Shown here piece by piece: positions 45,490 through 56,775 of a stretch of 64,000 nucleotides of DNA. The position numbers were made by a program, and so were the translations under genes. The DNA is from Neopestalotiopsis rosae (Eukaryota; Ascomycota; Sordariomycetes; Amphisphaeriales; Sporocadaceae): assembly GCA_023078685.1 (NCBI GenBank), contig JALGAS010000001.1, forward strand, positions 6,386,001 through 6,450,000, written 5' to 3'. Position 1 is the stretch's first letter, and every line of letters starts with the position of its first letter. The notes under the pieces are model-generated. The model made no database searches and had not been told where the DNA came from. It was given only the letters and a program-made list of their open reading frames with translations.

Positions 45490-47281
45490 TCAGGTCTCTA
45501 GAGGCCAATCGGCAAAGGCGGGCGCAGTGACGCCGTCGCACGAGAACTGGACGAGGTAGGTACTATTAACATTATCCGGAGAAACGAGAACGGTGCCATC
45601 GGGACCCGTGACGAAGAAGTTGAACCCGACGGGCCCCTCGCTCTGCGCCAGCATCAGCCGGACCGGCAGGTACTGGCCCGCGGTGAGATCGGCAGAGGCG
45701 CGCACCGCGCCGGCCCCCTGGTTGGAGAAGCCGGCCGCGTCGGCGTTGGCCCGGGTCCAGCCGCTGTACGCGCGGGCCCCCAGCCACAGGAACACGGCGT
45801 CGTCAATGTTGGTCACGCTGAAGACGTAGCGGCCGGTGGTGGGCGCGACAAAGTAGGCCTTGTGGTCGAGCGCGAAAAAGGCGCTGGGAAACGCTTGGAA
45901 GTTGTTGTAGATCTGTATGAGGCGGCTGCGCGTCGAGACTATGCTGATGGGGCCGATGTTGCCGTAGATGCCTGGGATCTCGGGCGTCTGGCCCTTGTAC
46001 ACTTCGGGAAGGAAGTTGCTGTAGGTCCTGTCGTCGTTGGCGCGCGTCACAAAGTTGCGGTACTCGGCCCACTGCACGCCGAGGTTGTCGCAGGTCGGCG
46101 TCGCCATTGATGTCGCCGTCGTTGTCGTGGGGCAGGCGTTGGTGGTGGCGGTCGTGGTGATTGTCACAACGGACGCGGTCTGCGTGCTGGCCGTGATGAC
46201 GGTGATGGTGACCACGTCAGTGATTGTGAACGCTCCCGCATCGGTTGCTGTCACGACTGCGCTGGGCGTAGGAAGCGACAGGCAACTGCAGCCGAACAAG
46301 AGATCTGCTGGGTCAAAGCCTTCCAGTCCGGTAGGTGTGCTGGTAGTGCTTGACGAAGTGCTTGTTGATGTAGGCGAAGTAATAATGAATGTATCCGAGA
46401 TGGTAAGTGTATCCGAAATTTCGCTAGACGAAGACTCATACAACGGCGGCCAAGTATAGGGACCAGTCTGCGTGTCTATAAATGTGTCCGAGTAGTCGAC
46501 TGACGATACTCCGTAGGTAGGCTCAATGTAAGGGTCAGTATAAGTGTCTGGGAGTGTGTCTGAGTAATGTTGCGTAGGAAAACCAAAGGTTGGGTCCGGA
46601 TGCGGATGCGGGTATACACCAGTTGGGCTTGCATACTGCGTCTCGGTGTCATGAGGCTCGGTATAGTGGTGATATTGCGACTCGTATTCTGGATCCTGAC
46701 TGCTTTGGGGGTCATAGTGAGGGTAATTGTTCTCCTGGTAGGACGGATCTTCGCTGCTCTGAGTTTCATACTGTGGATAGTCATTCTCTGGGTAGGTTGG
46801 TGTGCTGGTGATTTGGTAACCGTTGTTTTCCGTCTTTGTACCGTAGCCTGGGTAAGCAGCTGGTGTCGTCGCGTAACCCTTCTTTTTTGTACATTTTCCT
46901 TTCCCACGTTTCCGCAATAAACTCAAGGAACAAACAGACAATGTTGTAGTGCTATCGATTGTCAGTTTAGACGCAAGGCGGAGATTCAATCGCGACCTAC
47001 GAAGTCACCGTGGACACCTGTATCGGTGCAGCAGTTGTGTCTGTGGCAGTCGCTGTTACCGTCGTAATAATCAGTGCATCTGATGCGATAGTAGTCGTAA
47101 TGGTAGTAGTGGAAATGCCTAGCAACGATGAACAGAAAGGAGTGGCTGAAAGAGACTGCAAAGCCAATATGACAGGATCGTCAGTGAGACATTGTTCATC
47201 AAGTTGTCGCTGAACTAATGGGCCAGCCTCTACTGCAATGCATGCTGCAACCACTAGGATGGCGATCAGCCCGTTGCGCAT
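45490..47281 (-). CDS. GLEYA-domain adhesin-like secreted protein
   Basis: Exons are 47281-47001 and 46951-45490 (49-nt intron, GTAGGT to TAG), giving 580 residues. A signal peptide ('MRNGLIAILVVAACIAVEAG') leads to a Thr-rich part, a basic patch ('LLRKRGKGKCTKKK'), then a Tyr/Pro/Asp/Gln-rich tandem region: repeats such as 'YPENDYPQYETQSSEDP' and 'YQENNYPHYDPQSSQDP', then DT/Y-P repeats ('YSDTLPDTYTDPYIEPTYG'). Next comes a Ser/Thr stalk with Cys pairs. The C-terminal GLEYA/PA14-like lectin domain (about residues 400-565) includes 'DALLFLWLGA'-type features seen here as 'DDAVFLWLGARAYSGW' and 'YLPVRLMLAQSEGPVGFNFF'. Such domains bind sugars at the cell surface in yeast adhesins. No GPI signal follows the domain, so attachment would rely on the N-terminal part or the protein is released. 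Confidence 0.88.
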
Positions 47282-49112
47282 CTTGGAAATGAATGTTGTA
47301 GTTGGTAATGAAAGAATGAATGACTGACTTGTGCGTACCTCAGCAATTCACTATCGTTTGCACATGGTTACGATCAATCATCTTATATCTGAGCCAGCAG
47401 CAAACGAATGTCAACAAAAGAAATGGACTTCCCCATAGACCTTGCATCTAACGCTCTCGAGACATGCATTCAATTGAGACCTCAATAGCCTCATCAATGA
47501 AATGAGTTGCTTGCTCGGCAGCGCGGCGACAAGGGTAATGATTCCTATAGCCATATTACCATCGGCGATAATAAGCAATAATTATGTTCAATATTCCGCT
47601 AGTGCTGCCAGGCATGCGAGCATGAAGAAGCATGTAGGGTTTGTGCAACGAAGAACAAGCTCTAATGAGTACACATTTAGAGTTATCCTCATTTTAAGCT
47701 GCATAAGAGAGTTTCGCCACATGGCAGAAGTTCCCGTTCCCCGGCCCGGGTTCGATGATCCAGCAGTTCCCACTGGGCTGGCTGAAAGCGGGATCAAAGC
47801 CCGGCCCGGGCGATCAAGGAGAAGCAAACATATCTTCTTTGACTCCTCCTAACGCCCCTATTCATTCGAAAGAATAGATCTAGAAGAAAACCGGGATAGA
47901 CATTGGAGTGGACGCCACTTTGGAACAATGCACGTCACGATGAGCATATCCGCCAATACCCGTCGACATTGATGTTAACAGAATATTGGCCTACGGCATC
48001 GATATACATACATTCTGGTGCTCAATTATTGCTGAAAATGAAGAGATTGAACACATTGAAATGTATAATTGAGTTCTTATGAATTGTTCATCAACCAGAG
48101 CAGCGCCTTAGGCGGTCGGGGCACCGTCACTGTCCTTCAATTAGAATTTGGCCCCTGCAGGAGTGTTCCATATTTTGGAGGCATTGCCAATCTCTCTGTA
48201 AACAAACTTTGCGACTGTCTCCGAATCGGACTAAAACTTCCTGCTTAAATGAGACAGCGAGTCGCCATGCAACAATGGGATAATTTCGTGCACCTGGGAT
48301 ACCGTTGTGATGATTGTGATTACCGAGGCCAGCCCCTTGGACTGAGCGGCAAATAGCTGCTGAGTTGTCATAGCGGCTCGGGAATTGTGTAGAATAATAA
48401 TGCACGCTCCTTGATGAGAGGCCTTCAAACTGTGTGATGGTGATGCAATCTGGTTCGCCTCACTGGAATGTGCTCACCCTCGCAGTGATTGAAGGCATTC
48501 ACACGAGAACAATGGGGACGGATCGCTTAGGATCAGAGAAGGACTCCGTGATGAGAGATGAGTTTGTTCAAAAGTACCAATATACCTGCGCGGAAGACAG
48601 CGACTTTTGGTTCCATGGTTTTGGTGTAAAAGATTGACCGCTTTTCGTCGGCAAGATGCGCATACTCAATCCCCAAGAGATGAATGATCTGCCGAATGAA
48701 TGCCTCCTTCGTACAAGGTGATGATGAGGAACTATATACGATCATTGCATTGACTTGACTTAGTTGTCAGCTTATGGCTTTAATATAAAGATCCCGTCGT
48801 CTCACAACGGGAATGAAACTGAACTCGGCTACGTCAGAAATATAGATTGAAATGCATCGATTCCTGCGTTTCGGGCTTGTTGGATACAATCTCGTCGGAA
48901 TGCCGAATATGTTTTGACATACGAACGTCTTGGCTGATCAGATGTGAGCCGCTGTGGGAATGCAGGATGCATTCAAGTCCTGGCTTGCGAATGGCAAGAA
49001 TTGTATAAAAGGCCTGAATTTCTCGGTGATATAACTCACTAAAAACACCACGACATGCTCATTTCTACACAATTCTATATTTTAACTCGAAATTATCACG
49101 TCTACCTTCAAT
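47282..49112. other. 1.8-kb divergent intergenic region, no gene seen
   Basis: Promoters for the GLEYA gene (minus) and the small secreted protein (plus). ORFs present are unsupported. A CCCGGGTTCGATGATCC stretch at about 47745 looks like part of a tRNA B box but no tRNA cloverleaf fits. Confidence 0.45.
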
Positions 49113-49459
49113 ATGCGCTTCACTTCTATCATCGCCTCCACCGCTGCTATCTTTGCGACTAGCTCATATGCCTGGACCCAGGATGGCAATGGGGTTTGGG
49201 TTGCGAACAACAACGTCTACAACATCAGAGGCAGTGAGTGACATCTCCGTGGTTGTAAAAATACATGTTATGTGCAGAACTGACGTTTATCACCATTCTC
49301 AACAGTGGTGCCTGTGCTTATTGGACCGATGGTGCAGGCCATCAGTTTCACGGACGTAAGTTTAGCCTTTTCTCCTGTGTCTGTATATCTGAACTTCAAG
49401 AGTTACTGAGCAAGCCTATAGATTGCAAGGAAAGGCCCGGTCAGGTTCTCTGCATCTAA
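49113..49459 (+). CDS. Small secreted protein, three exons
   Basis: Signal peptide 'MRFTSIIASTAAIFATSSYA' is followed by 'WTQDGNGVWVANNNVYNIRG', then, after splicing, 'GACAYWTDGAGHQFHG' and the end 'HCKERPGQVLCI'. Exons 2 and 3 end and begin at 49355 and 49422 (GTAAGT to TAG). The first intron is ambiguous: a donor at 49238 (GTGACA) with the acceptor before 49306 gives 70 residues, whereas the strong donor at 49234 (GTGAGT) with the acceptor before 49278 gives 78; both are in frame. The CAYW.DG.G motif with flanking Cys is familiar from small secreted fungal proteins, some of them effector candidates. Function is not assigned. The gene stands alone between the GLEYA and dynamin genes. Confidence 0.65.
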
Positions 49460-49877
49460 GGCCAGCGGCTAAGATGTAATGCGGAAACAACCCATGTTCG
49501 ACATCCAGAGACTTGGTGTTGGATGCAGTCTATCGTGTATGGATGACATGATTTACTGGAAGATTAGGCAAACTCTGGAGTCATTCACTTCTGCATGAAA
49601 ATATTTCCATCTGACTTTCGTTCTCAATCCATATTGAATGGGTGCTGGATGAGGTAGCTCGATAAACACTCATTTCACGACTCGAGCAATATGGGGCGCG
49701 GCTAGAAACGAAGATTTAGAATAGCTATTATATGTGCTCCCAACTGAAAAGCATTGAAGTCAAAACCAAAGTAGCCTTAAGACCAGAATTGAGACGTGAT
49801 ACGGGAGGTACATTCCAAACATCGCTTGATTTGTTGATAACCGGGTGGGCATTCTGAATGGAAGGAATATCGTGGAC
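49460..49877. other. Convergent intergenic region
   Basis: 3' UTRs of the small secreted gene (plus) and the dynamin-like gene (minus). No gene is seen. Confidence 0.5.
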
Positions 49878-52260
49878 TCAAGGCACTGCGCCTCCCAGTA
49901 CGCTCCTCAATATGGCATGGCCACCCTCAAGCTTCTTGACCCTGTCATCCAGAAAGTTCCGCTGCGTACGGGTAGATGTCGGTTCAGTCGCAAGACCCAA
50001 AATGTCGGCCTCGGACAAGGCGTGGACAGATAATGGGCAAAAGATCCCTTCAAGGTTGCGGACAATGTGACGCTCTATGACTTGAGTGGTGACATTCGCA
50101 ATGAATGTTTTCTGTTGGACCTGCAGAGATGAGCTTCGGAAAAGGACGATTGGAATGGCTAGCAAACCTTGTAGATGGCGAGCACACAGTCCAATGCTTG
50201 TTCGCAAGATATTAGATCCATGTCAGGGTCAATGCGCTCAAAGTACTTGGAAGCGGCCAGATCGGCATTGACACTAGCAGTCGTGTGACTGGAGCTGCAC
50301 TGGGGCATGGGCTTATGGGAAGTGGCAGCCGTGATAGCTTCCGAGAGACTGCCTTTGTTTCTATCCCTTTGCTGCTTCTTGACCGTGTCAGTATAGTAGT
50401 GATTGTAGTTGATAGGAAACTCCTGCAAATCCTTCTGGATCTGGCCAAGCTCGCGAATCGATGCTTCCTTCCGGTCTTTGAGGACCTCTTGAATCACGGA
50501 TGACCAAACGCGAGGTTGCATGTCTTTGGGACATTTTTCCTTGAGCAGACCATCAAGAAACTGGCTGCAGACCATGGACACATCATCGATATGATCGAGG
50601 GCCAACTGCTTCCATTTGCTAGACTGCTCCCAAAAGAGTTCGCCGATGACCAAGGGGTTGAAGTTGCCCAAAAGCTCACGACCGCGTGATCTGATCAAAG
50701 CTTCCTTGGCCCAATCTAGCGCTTCCGATCTAGATAGCTTGATTGGTAGTGACGTGGGCGATAATCCGGGCCGTGGGGCGTCCTCCGTTTCTGAGTCCGA
50801 TACCTCAAACTCTACGGTGTCAGGAGATCTCTTGATGTAATATTTGTGGCCCATGGTGCGTATCGTGTCTGAGAAGCTGGTGTTCATCACCTGTACCAGG
50901 GCCCGAAGTCTGCGAATAGAAGTCGACGATGTCACAGAAAAGGCGACACCGGGATCCTGGGTGAAATATTCTCCCTGGTAGTGACCGTTGACCGCGGCTT
51001 TACAGACATCGTAGAAGGCTAAACTGACAGTCATCAAGTAGTTCCTGCACTCAGCTGGGCCGGATCTCGGGTTGCCAAGAAGCTCTGCTTGGCTCTTGGA
51101 TTCTGCCAACACTATTTGAAGATCTTCCCGAAGTTTGGGAAGCTCTTGCTTGACATGTCTGAATAAGTTCAGGCTGAGGCGATCCCGGAGGGCGGCGATA
51201 CCCAGAAACTCCTTTGGAATGGTCTTGAAATTAGATCGGCGGAAAAAGGAGTCTTCAGATACGTTGCGTTCCAGGAAAGAGCTGTCTTTTTCTTCAAAGC
51301 TTCTGTTCTTAATAACATGCCAACCAAGCTTGAAAAATATGTCCTCGTTTTGGGCCAGTGCAATGAAGGATTGTTCCAAACCCGAGCCTGAAATTAGCCG
51401 GTCGGGTTTGGTGATCACGCCCAGTGTCCGGTCTCCGTCAGGATCCACCTTTCGAACTTTGGTCAGTATGCCTTGGTTGGCGTAGTCATTTGTGGCGGAG
51501 ACGACCGCTAAACAGATGGTCCGAGGTTGAGAGATGTAATGATCGGTAATCTCATTCACCAACACGATATCAGCATCACTAACGCCCTTTGTGCTTGTTT
51601 GGATCAGACCAGGAAGATCAACGAGCGTGAGCTGTGGTCTCGTTGGGCCTTCGATCTCCACACTGAGGACATCCCTAGCAAACGCTCCAAGTTTGGGGCC
51701 AGTGGAGGATGGACCATCAATGCCCATCAGGGCTGATGCTTGGTTCATGACTGTTGGCAACTCATCGAAACTTGCGATGGACCCTTTGTAGGCCCTGATT
51801 GTATCCTGCTCAGATGCGGGACGCTTTGGATCAGGGATAACCTTGATCGTCAAAGACTCAATCGCCGCGCGACGAAGGATGATCTCGGTTGCAAAGCGGG
51901 TGCAGAGATTGTCATTGCGGGGGAACGGAATCTCAGTGAGCGCCTCGAGGAGTGAACTCTTTCCAGATGACTGGTCGCCACAGACGACTAGCTGCGGCAG
52001 GGATAGGACACTTTCAAGTCCACATTTGCGCAAGTTAGCGACAATGTCGAGTATATGACGTTGTTCATCTGTCTGTAGTGACTCCAAGGTCGGTGCAACA
52101 CCGAGCCCTTCGAAATTTGAGGCACCATTGACAATATCTGGCAATTTGTTGTCTGTGGGGGTGTCTTGTTTTCAATTAGCGATGTCTATGAATCGGTTGT
52201 TCCACTCTTACCTCCAAGGCTCTGCGAAGAGCTGCTTTCTGAATCCGTCGTGAAGTCCAT
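49878..52260 (-). CDS. Dynamin-like large GTPase
   Basis: Exons are 52260-52212, 52152-50168 and 50120-49878, with introns of 59 and 47 nt, giving 758 residues. The first exon supplies the ATG ('MDFTTDSESSSSQSLG'); the large exon alone has no ATG at the right place. The GTPase domain has G1 'GDQSSGKSS' (about residues 75-83), G3 'LVDLPGLI' and G4 'GVITKPDRL'. A long helical stalk follows, with a Ser/Asp/Glu loop ('FEVSDSETEDAPRPG'). The last exon adds the GED-like bundle ('TTQVIERHIVRNLEGIFCPL', 'ILGLATEPTSTRTQRNFLDD'). No PH or Pro-rich domain is seen, so it is of the Mx/accessory dynamin type found in many copies in filamentous fungi, not the vacuolar Vps1 class. It likely self-assembles on membranes. 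The second intron has a weak GTTTGC donor, but reading through meets TAG. Confidence 0.92.
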
Positions 52261-52827
52261 ATCTAGTTTGACGATGATTCGGAAAAGAGGTCGAGATACA
52301 GAAGACAGATGTGTGATCAAGGCATGGTATCCAAAACAATCAGCGGGAAGGATCCTAATATACATTTTTCTCTCCGGACGTTTGCCTTAGACCACAACTT
52401 TCCTCCCCTAGGCAAACACACAATAGGCTACCAATCAGGTCTTTGTCTCTATGCATAGATGTGCGGGATCTTATTATTAGCTGCAACTCTGCATGTAAAA
52501 CACAGGGGAAAATTCAGGTAAGCAAGAGCGATACCCTGCAAAATGGTAGAAACCGCATGGCAGGTGGTTACTAACAAGGATGCCTTATTGAGTAAGTTTG
52601 AGATAGCTGCCGATTTTCAAGCTATGATTGATGGATCCTTTCTTTTCAAATTTGAATGGATGCAGTCAAGTGGTCCGCTCCATGGTTTTACAGCCTCAAG
52701 CCTGGTTTCCCGAGAATGAGCCCTAACTCTGATAAAGAAAATCACGAACGTGTCTAGGGGTCATTGGCCCCTTCAATCTCATTCGTATTTCTTGCATAAG
52801 GAAAGTGAGGGCGGAAGAGAATCAAAT

Positions 52828-52905
52828 GCTGTGTTTGCCCGTCTCCGTCACGTCTTGCTTATCTTCCAATCCTACCCGACTGGTAGGCCTCCCACAGCAA
52901 GACCG
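52828..52905. repeat. Diverged dispersed repeat, copy A
   Basis: About 75 bp here (GCTGTGTTTG ... CCAATCCTAC ... GGCCTCCCACAGCAA) aligns by eye in the same orientation with 57250-57325. Many mismatches are C/T or G/A changes. It may be a relic of a mobile element; boundaries are not clear. Confidence 0.4.
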
Positions 52906-53264
52906 CAGATGGATGTTCTGTCATGACGAATATTTGAGCCCTTCTCCAGCAGTCAATAAGCAGCAGAGATAAAAAAGAAAGCTGGCAGAAAGATAAGAGA
53001 AATGAAAGTTCTACCGATGACCTAGTCGTCACCAATCGAGCATGTATTCGGCAGTTGAAGGATACACACATACTCAAGGACGCCCGTTCTCTAAGCCAAA
53101 CGAGCCAATTTCCTCCAAACTTATGGCGTAGGAAAATATAGCCTGTTTACCACGACACGGTCTAGCTAGACTTATTTCTTGAGCCTTCCCATTTTCAGGC
53201 CTCATCTGCAAAGTTCGAGTATCCCTTATGTGCAGAGAAACTTCATGCCTCATCTCCTCCAGGC

Positions 53265-53600
53265 TCAGGACAATTGATACTTCCGGCCAAGGCTGAACTT
53301 GATGGAATACGGCTTGCCTTCAGGCATTCTTACGCGTATCTGATCGTTTAGGTTCCATTGAGTCTCAGGTTTGGATACAAAGATGCATGTGTATCGTGGG
53401 CATTGATGCACATGCGCCGTTGGGTCCAGCCGTGGGCCTTCTACTACCGTACAATTGTTCTCCTGCCCATGCATGACGAGGTCACTCTTTCGGCGATAGC
53501 GGATAAGGTCGCTGACAGACTCATCGGTCTGCATCATGTATTCCGCGGCTGCAAGTTGCAAGTGTACGTTGAAGATGCGTGATCGCATATCGCGATTCAT
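53265..53600 (-). CDS. Weak hypothetical ORF, 111 residues
   Basis: Starts at ATG 53600 ('MNRDMRSRIFNVHLQLAAAE') and runs to 53265 without introns. The composition looks protein-like ('RYTCIFVSKPETQWNLND'), but there is no signal peptide, domain or supporting neighbour. It could be a fragment of a lost gene. Confidence 0.22.
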   Translation of the reverse strand: MNRDMRSRIFNVHLQLAAAEYMMQTDESVSDLIRYRRKSDLVMHGQENNCTVVEGPRLDPTAHVHQCPRYTCIFVSKPETQWNLNDQIRVRMPEGKPYSIKFSLGRKYQLS

Positions 53601-53936
53601 GAATGTCAATGGTAGACCAAGAGGAGGACATTGACCAAGCCTGAGCAGCTGCTGTGGCCGGAGCTTGGGTGAGCGGAGCTGCGCCAACAGCGGCAGTAGC
53701 CGGGGAGCTGGGCCTGGGAGCTCCCCCTAAGATCTCTATCTGTACAGTGCCGCCCCACCACCGCGCCGCACAATCACCACACTAAATGTCCTGCTCAGAA
53801 TAAATATTCCATACATTAATGCCTCTTATTTACTGCCTCTTGACCGTACACTTTTGACAGTTCCTCACCGTCCAATCCCATCTCAAAATATTGTTACTCT
53901 GTAAACTTTGGCATAACTGTTGTGTCCGATAAGCTC

Positions 53937-56775
53937 ATGAATTTGGATCCCCTAGATTTGGATCCCATGGGGACGTTCGATGGTGGTAATCTATGCCACG
54001 CCTACCCCACCCTAGCCATACTTGCTGGCTAACATTCTTCTTCTAGACTTTGATTCTCTTGATTTCAGCTTGACTGATGATTTCTATACTAATTCCAAGG
54101 GACGGGTGCCACCCAAGGCACCCCCGATGAGTAAATGTCCATACAAATCTCGAAAGAGCATACACTGATCACACCTGGAAGCCATTTACGAGGCCATTCC
54201 CCTCCACTTACCAACGCCTCCGGGTCCAGGGATCCTGACCGTCAACTTGATGGAAGGGAAAGATCTCGGTGTGCCATACGAAGATAACGAATTAGTCTAT
54301 CATAAAGTCTCCGACTTGCATAAACAATGGATGCCCTATGCTATACTGGAGTACGACAAGTGTCAAATATCAGTCGAGGCCTCGTCGTGGGGAGTGGATT
54401 TGGTGAGCACCAGACGCATTCCAGAGCATTATGTGCGCTGGGGAGGATTCGATGGTGCACTTACTTTTCAGGTAGTTGTCCCATCCGATCTAAGCATATC
54501 CCTATTCATGCGCAAATTGGATCCGTCCGGAGAGCCGCAAACCGTGGACCTGGGTCACGTCAAGCTGGACCCGTTCTTCAAAACCTTGCCTCGAGGTGCC
54601 AGAAGGGAACGCGTCGAAGGTGGACCGGGAACTATCTTCCTCACAATTTCCTACGCCGAAAAGCACGTGCTACCTTTGCACGATAATAGCATGTGGGGAG
54701 GTGTCCAAGAAGAATTCAATCCTTTGACCGGTTTGGTTATAGTCAACAAGAAAGATACGGGTCAATGGTATGCTATGAAAACGATCGCCGTCGATGGAGA
54801 CGTTTCCAGCACCGAGATGGAATCAAGTATTCGCTCACATGTCGACCATCCCAACATTGCTCCGCTTCAGTTCGCCTTCAAGTCCATCAATGGCCTCAGT
54901 CTTCTCTCGCCATTAGCCAGCGGCGGACACCTCCTATATCATCTTCAAAGAGAGTACCGGTTCAGTATCAATAGAGCCAGACAATACGCCGCCGACCTGG
55001 TCGAGACTTTGGAATATCTGCAAAAGAACGGGGTTGTGGCTGGATCCCTGAAACCCCCAAACATATTTCTCAGTTCTTCTGGTCATATTAGTTTATGCGA
55101 TCCTGGCATTTTTGCATCAACAGACCGCGATGAAATCGCTACAAACACCTCGGAATGGTCAGCTCCGGAGCTCCTCAAAGGCCAAAAAACTACTGCGGCG
55201 GTGGATTGGTGGAACCTCGGATCTCTCTTGTACGAAATGTTGATCGGATCACCACCATTCTACCATGAGAATGGCGAGGAACAACGAAAGAGGATCATTT
55301 CCGAAGAATTACAGCTTCCTACGAGTCTCCCGACAGCTGCCAGAGATATTATATCTAGGCTACTTGACAAAGACCCTACGCGACGCTTGGGTGCGAACGG
55401 AGCTGCCGAAGTCAGAGCACACGCCTTCTTCCACGGACTGGATCACACCAAACCGTACAAACCCGTTGACGTCGAAACGGTGTTCGAATCCGAGCCCAGA
55501 AACTTCCTTGCGCAACCCTGGGAGCCTGTCATCACGCGGCGGGCAGGAGACACGTTGCAGATAAGAATAAATGATTCTTATCTCGACGGAGATGGTATAT
55601 GGAATACTGTGGGTGAGCTGAAGGCCCAGAGTGGACCAGAAATCCCCGATAATGGCTTATTTGATGCTGATGATGGATGGGAGCTGGCTTGGGATTCGGA
55701 TTCGAAGCAATTCTGTCTCACACATCGACTGACTGCCGGAAGAAGATCGGCTGACCCGTCCCACCCTGGTCCCATGGCGGGCATACCCACAAGCAAGGAA
55801 CAAAGGCACTGCGCACTTGCGACAGCATTGAAGGAGGGTTACAGTTGGGATGTGGTTGCCCAAATCCTCGAACACGGAGTTGACCTGAACGAGCCTGTCC
55901 TCTATTACCAAGGACGCGTTTGGGGACTTGCCGAAACAGAAGCCCAGCCGTACTTGGAGCCGTCGAACGATCGGATCCCATTCACGCCGCTGGAATGGGC
56001 CACAGAACATGACGACATCGAACTCGTCAAATTGCTTCTAAGCCACGGCGCCGACGCAAATCTTTCCGCTCAAGAGGTACAAGGACCTTCGCTCATACGA
56101 GCAGTTCGAAAGCGGAACCACAGACTCGCAGAAGTCCTCGTGCCAAGGACCGACCGGATCACATCCACCCGAGCCCTCAGTCTTGCAGTAGCCCAGGAAG
56201 ATACGGCAGTTGTCCGCGCCCTTCTCAAGAATGGTGTCCGCTGCGACTTTGAAGACTCAGACCGGCCTCTGCCCCCGGAGAGCTCTTTCGGCCTGCCCCT
56301 AGAGGTATGCACCTTTGGCGAGAACCCATACGTTGGCGGAAAGCTCAGCATCCGAAACTTTGAACCTCCCCTGCTTCAGGCCGCCAGGCGAGGCAACCTC
56401 GAGCTGGCCCGGCTGCTGCTCGCTCACGGCGCGGATCCCAACGCGGCCTACTACGGACTCGGACGTTACTACCTGCAGTACTGCCGCACTGAAGAGCTGC
56501 ATACCTCGACGCACTTCTGCTGCGGGAGGTACATGCACGTGGCCTTGGAGCTCGGCCACCACGGCGTCGCGCGCACGCTTCTCGAGGCCGGGGCGGATCC
56601 AACTCTCCCGCTGCCGATCTGGCATGCACGATTGCACCAATGTCCGATGATACCGAGGTCTGTGTATGTCAGGGTGGCCGTGGGGTTGAAAGAAGCCGCA
56701 GAGCGAATGGTGGATAAAGATGTGGCACCGGGGTTTACGGACAGAGGGACTAAAAGAGCTTACGATGAGAGATAA
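53937..56775 (+). CDS. C2-like / AGC pseudokinase / ankyrin fusion protein
   Basis: Three exons: 53937-53985, 54047-54130 and 54182-56775, with introns of 61 and 51 nt and phases that agree, giving 908 residues. An acidic head ('MNLDPLDLDPMGTFDG') leads to a C2-like region (about 60-205, 'PGILTVNLMEGKDLG'). An AGC-kinase fold of the Sch9/Ypk type (about 215-470) follows: 'KKDTGQWYAMKTI' keeps the Lys, 'VDWWNLGSLLYEML' and 'LLDKDPTRRLGANGA' are clear. But the glycine loop is lost ('FNPLTGLVIVNKK'), the HRD/YRD Asp is replaced ('VVAGSLKPPNIFL', Ser about 333), and DFG is 'DPG' with its Asp kept. The T-loop 'GT.EY.APE' is 'TSEWSAPEL'. So it is very likely inactive. Ankyrin repeats (about 600-845) end the protein ('DDIELVKLLLSHGADANLS', 'GNLELARLLLAHGADPNAA'). 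A scaffold or decoy role is inferred. Confidence 0.87.

Larger units (their letters stand above)
52261..53936. other. 1.7-kb divergent intergenic region
   Basis: Separates the dynamin-like gene from the pseudokinase gene. It contains a weak ORF at 53265-53600 and a diverged repeat (about 52828-52905) shared with 57250-57325. Confidence 0.45.

Noticed and set aside
47740..47775. tRNA-like B box (GGTTCGAtgatCC)
   Set aside because: The spacing to CC is wrong, and no A box or cloverleaf stems fit around it.
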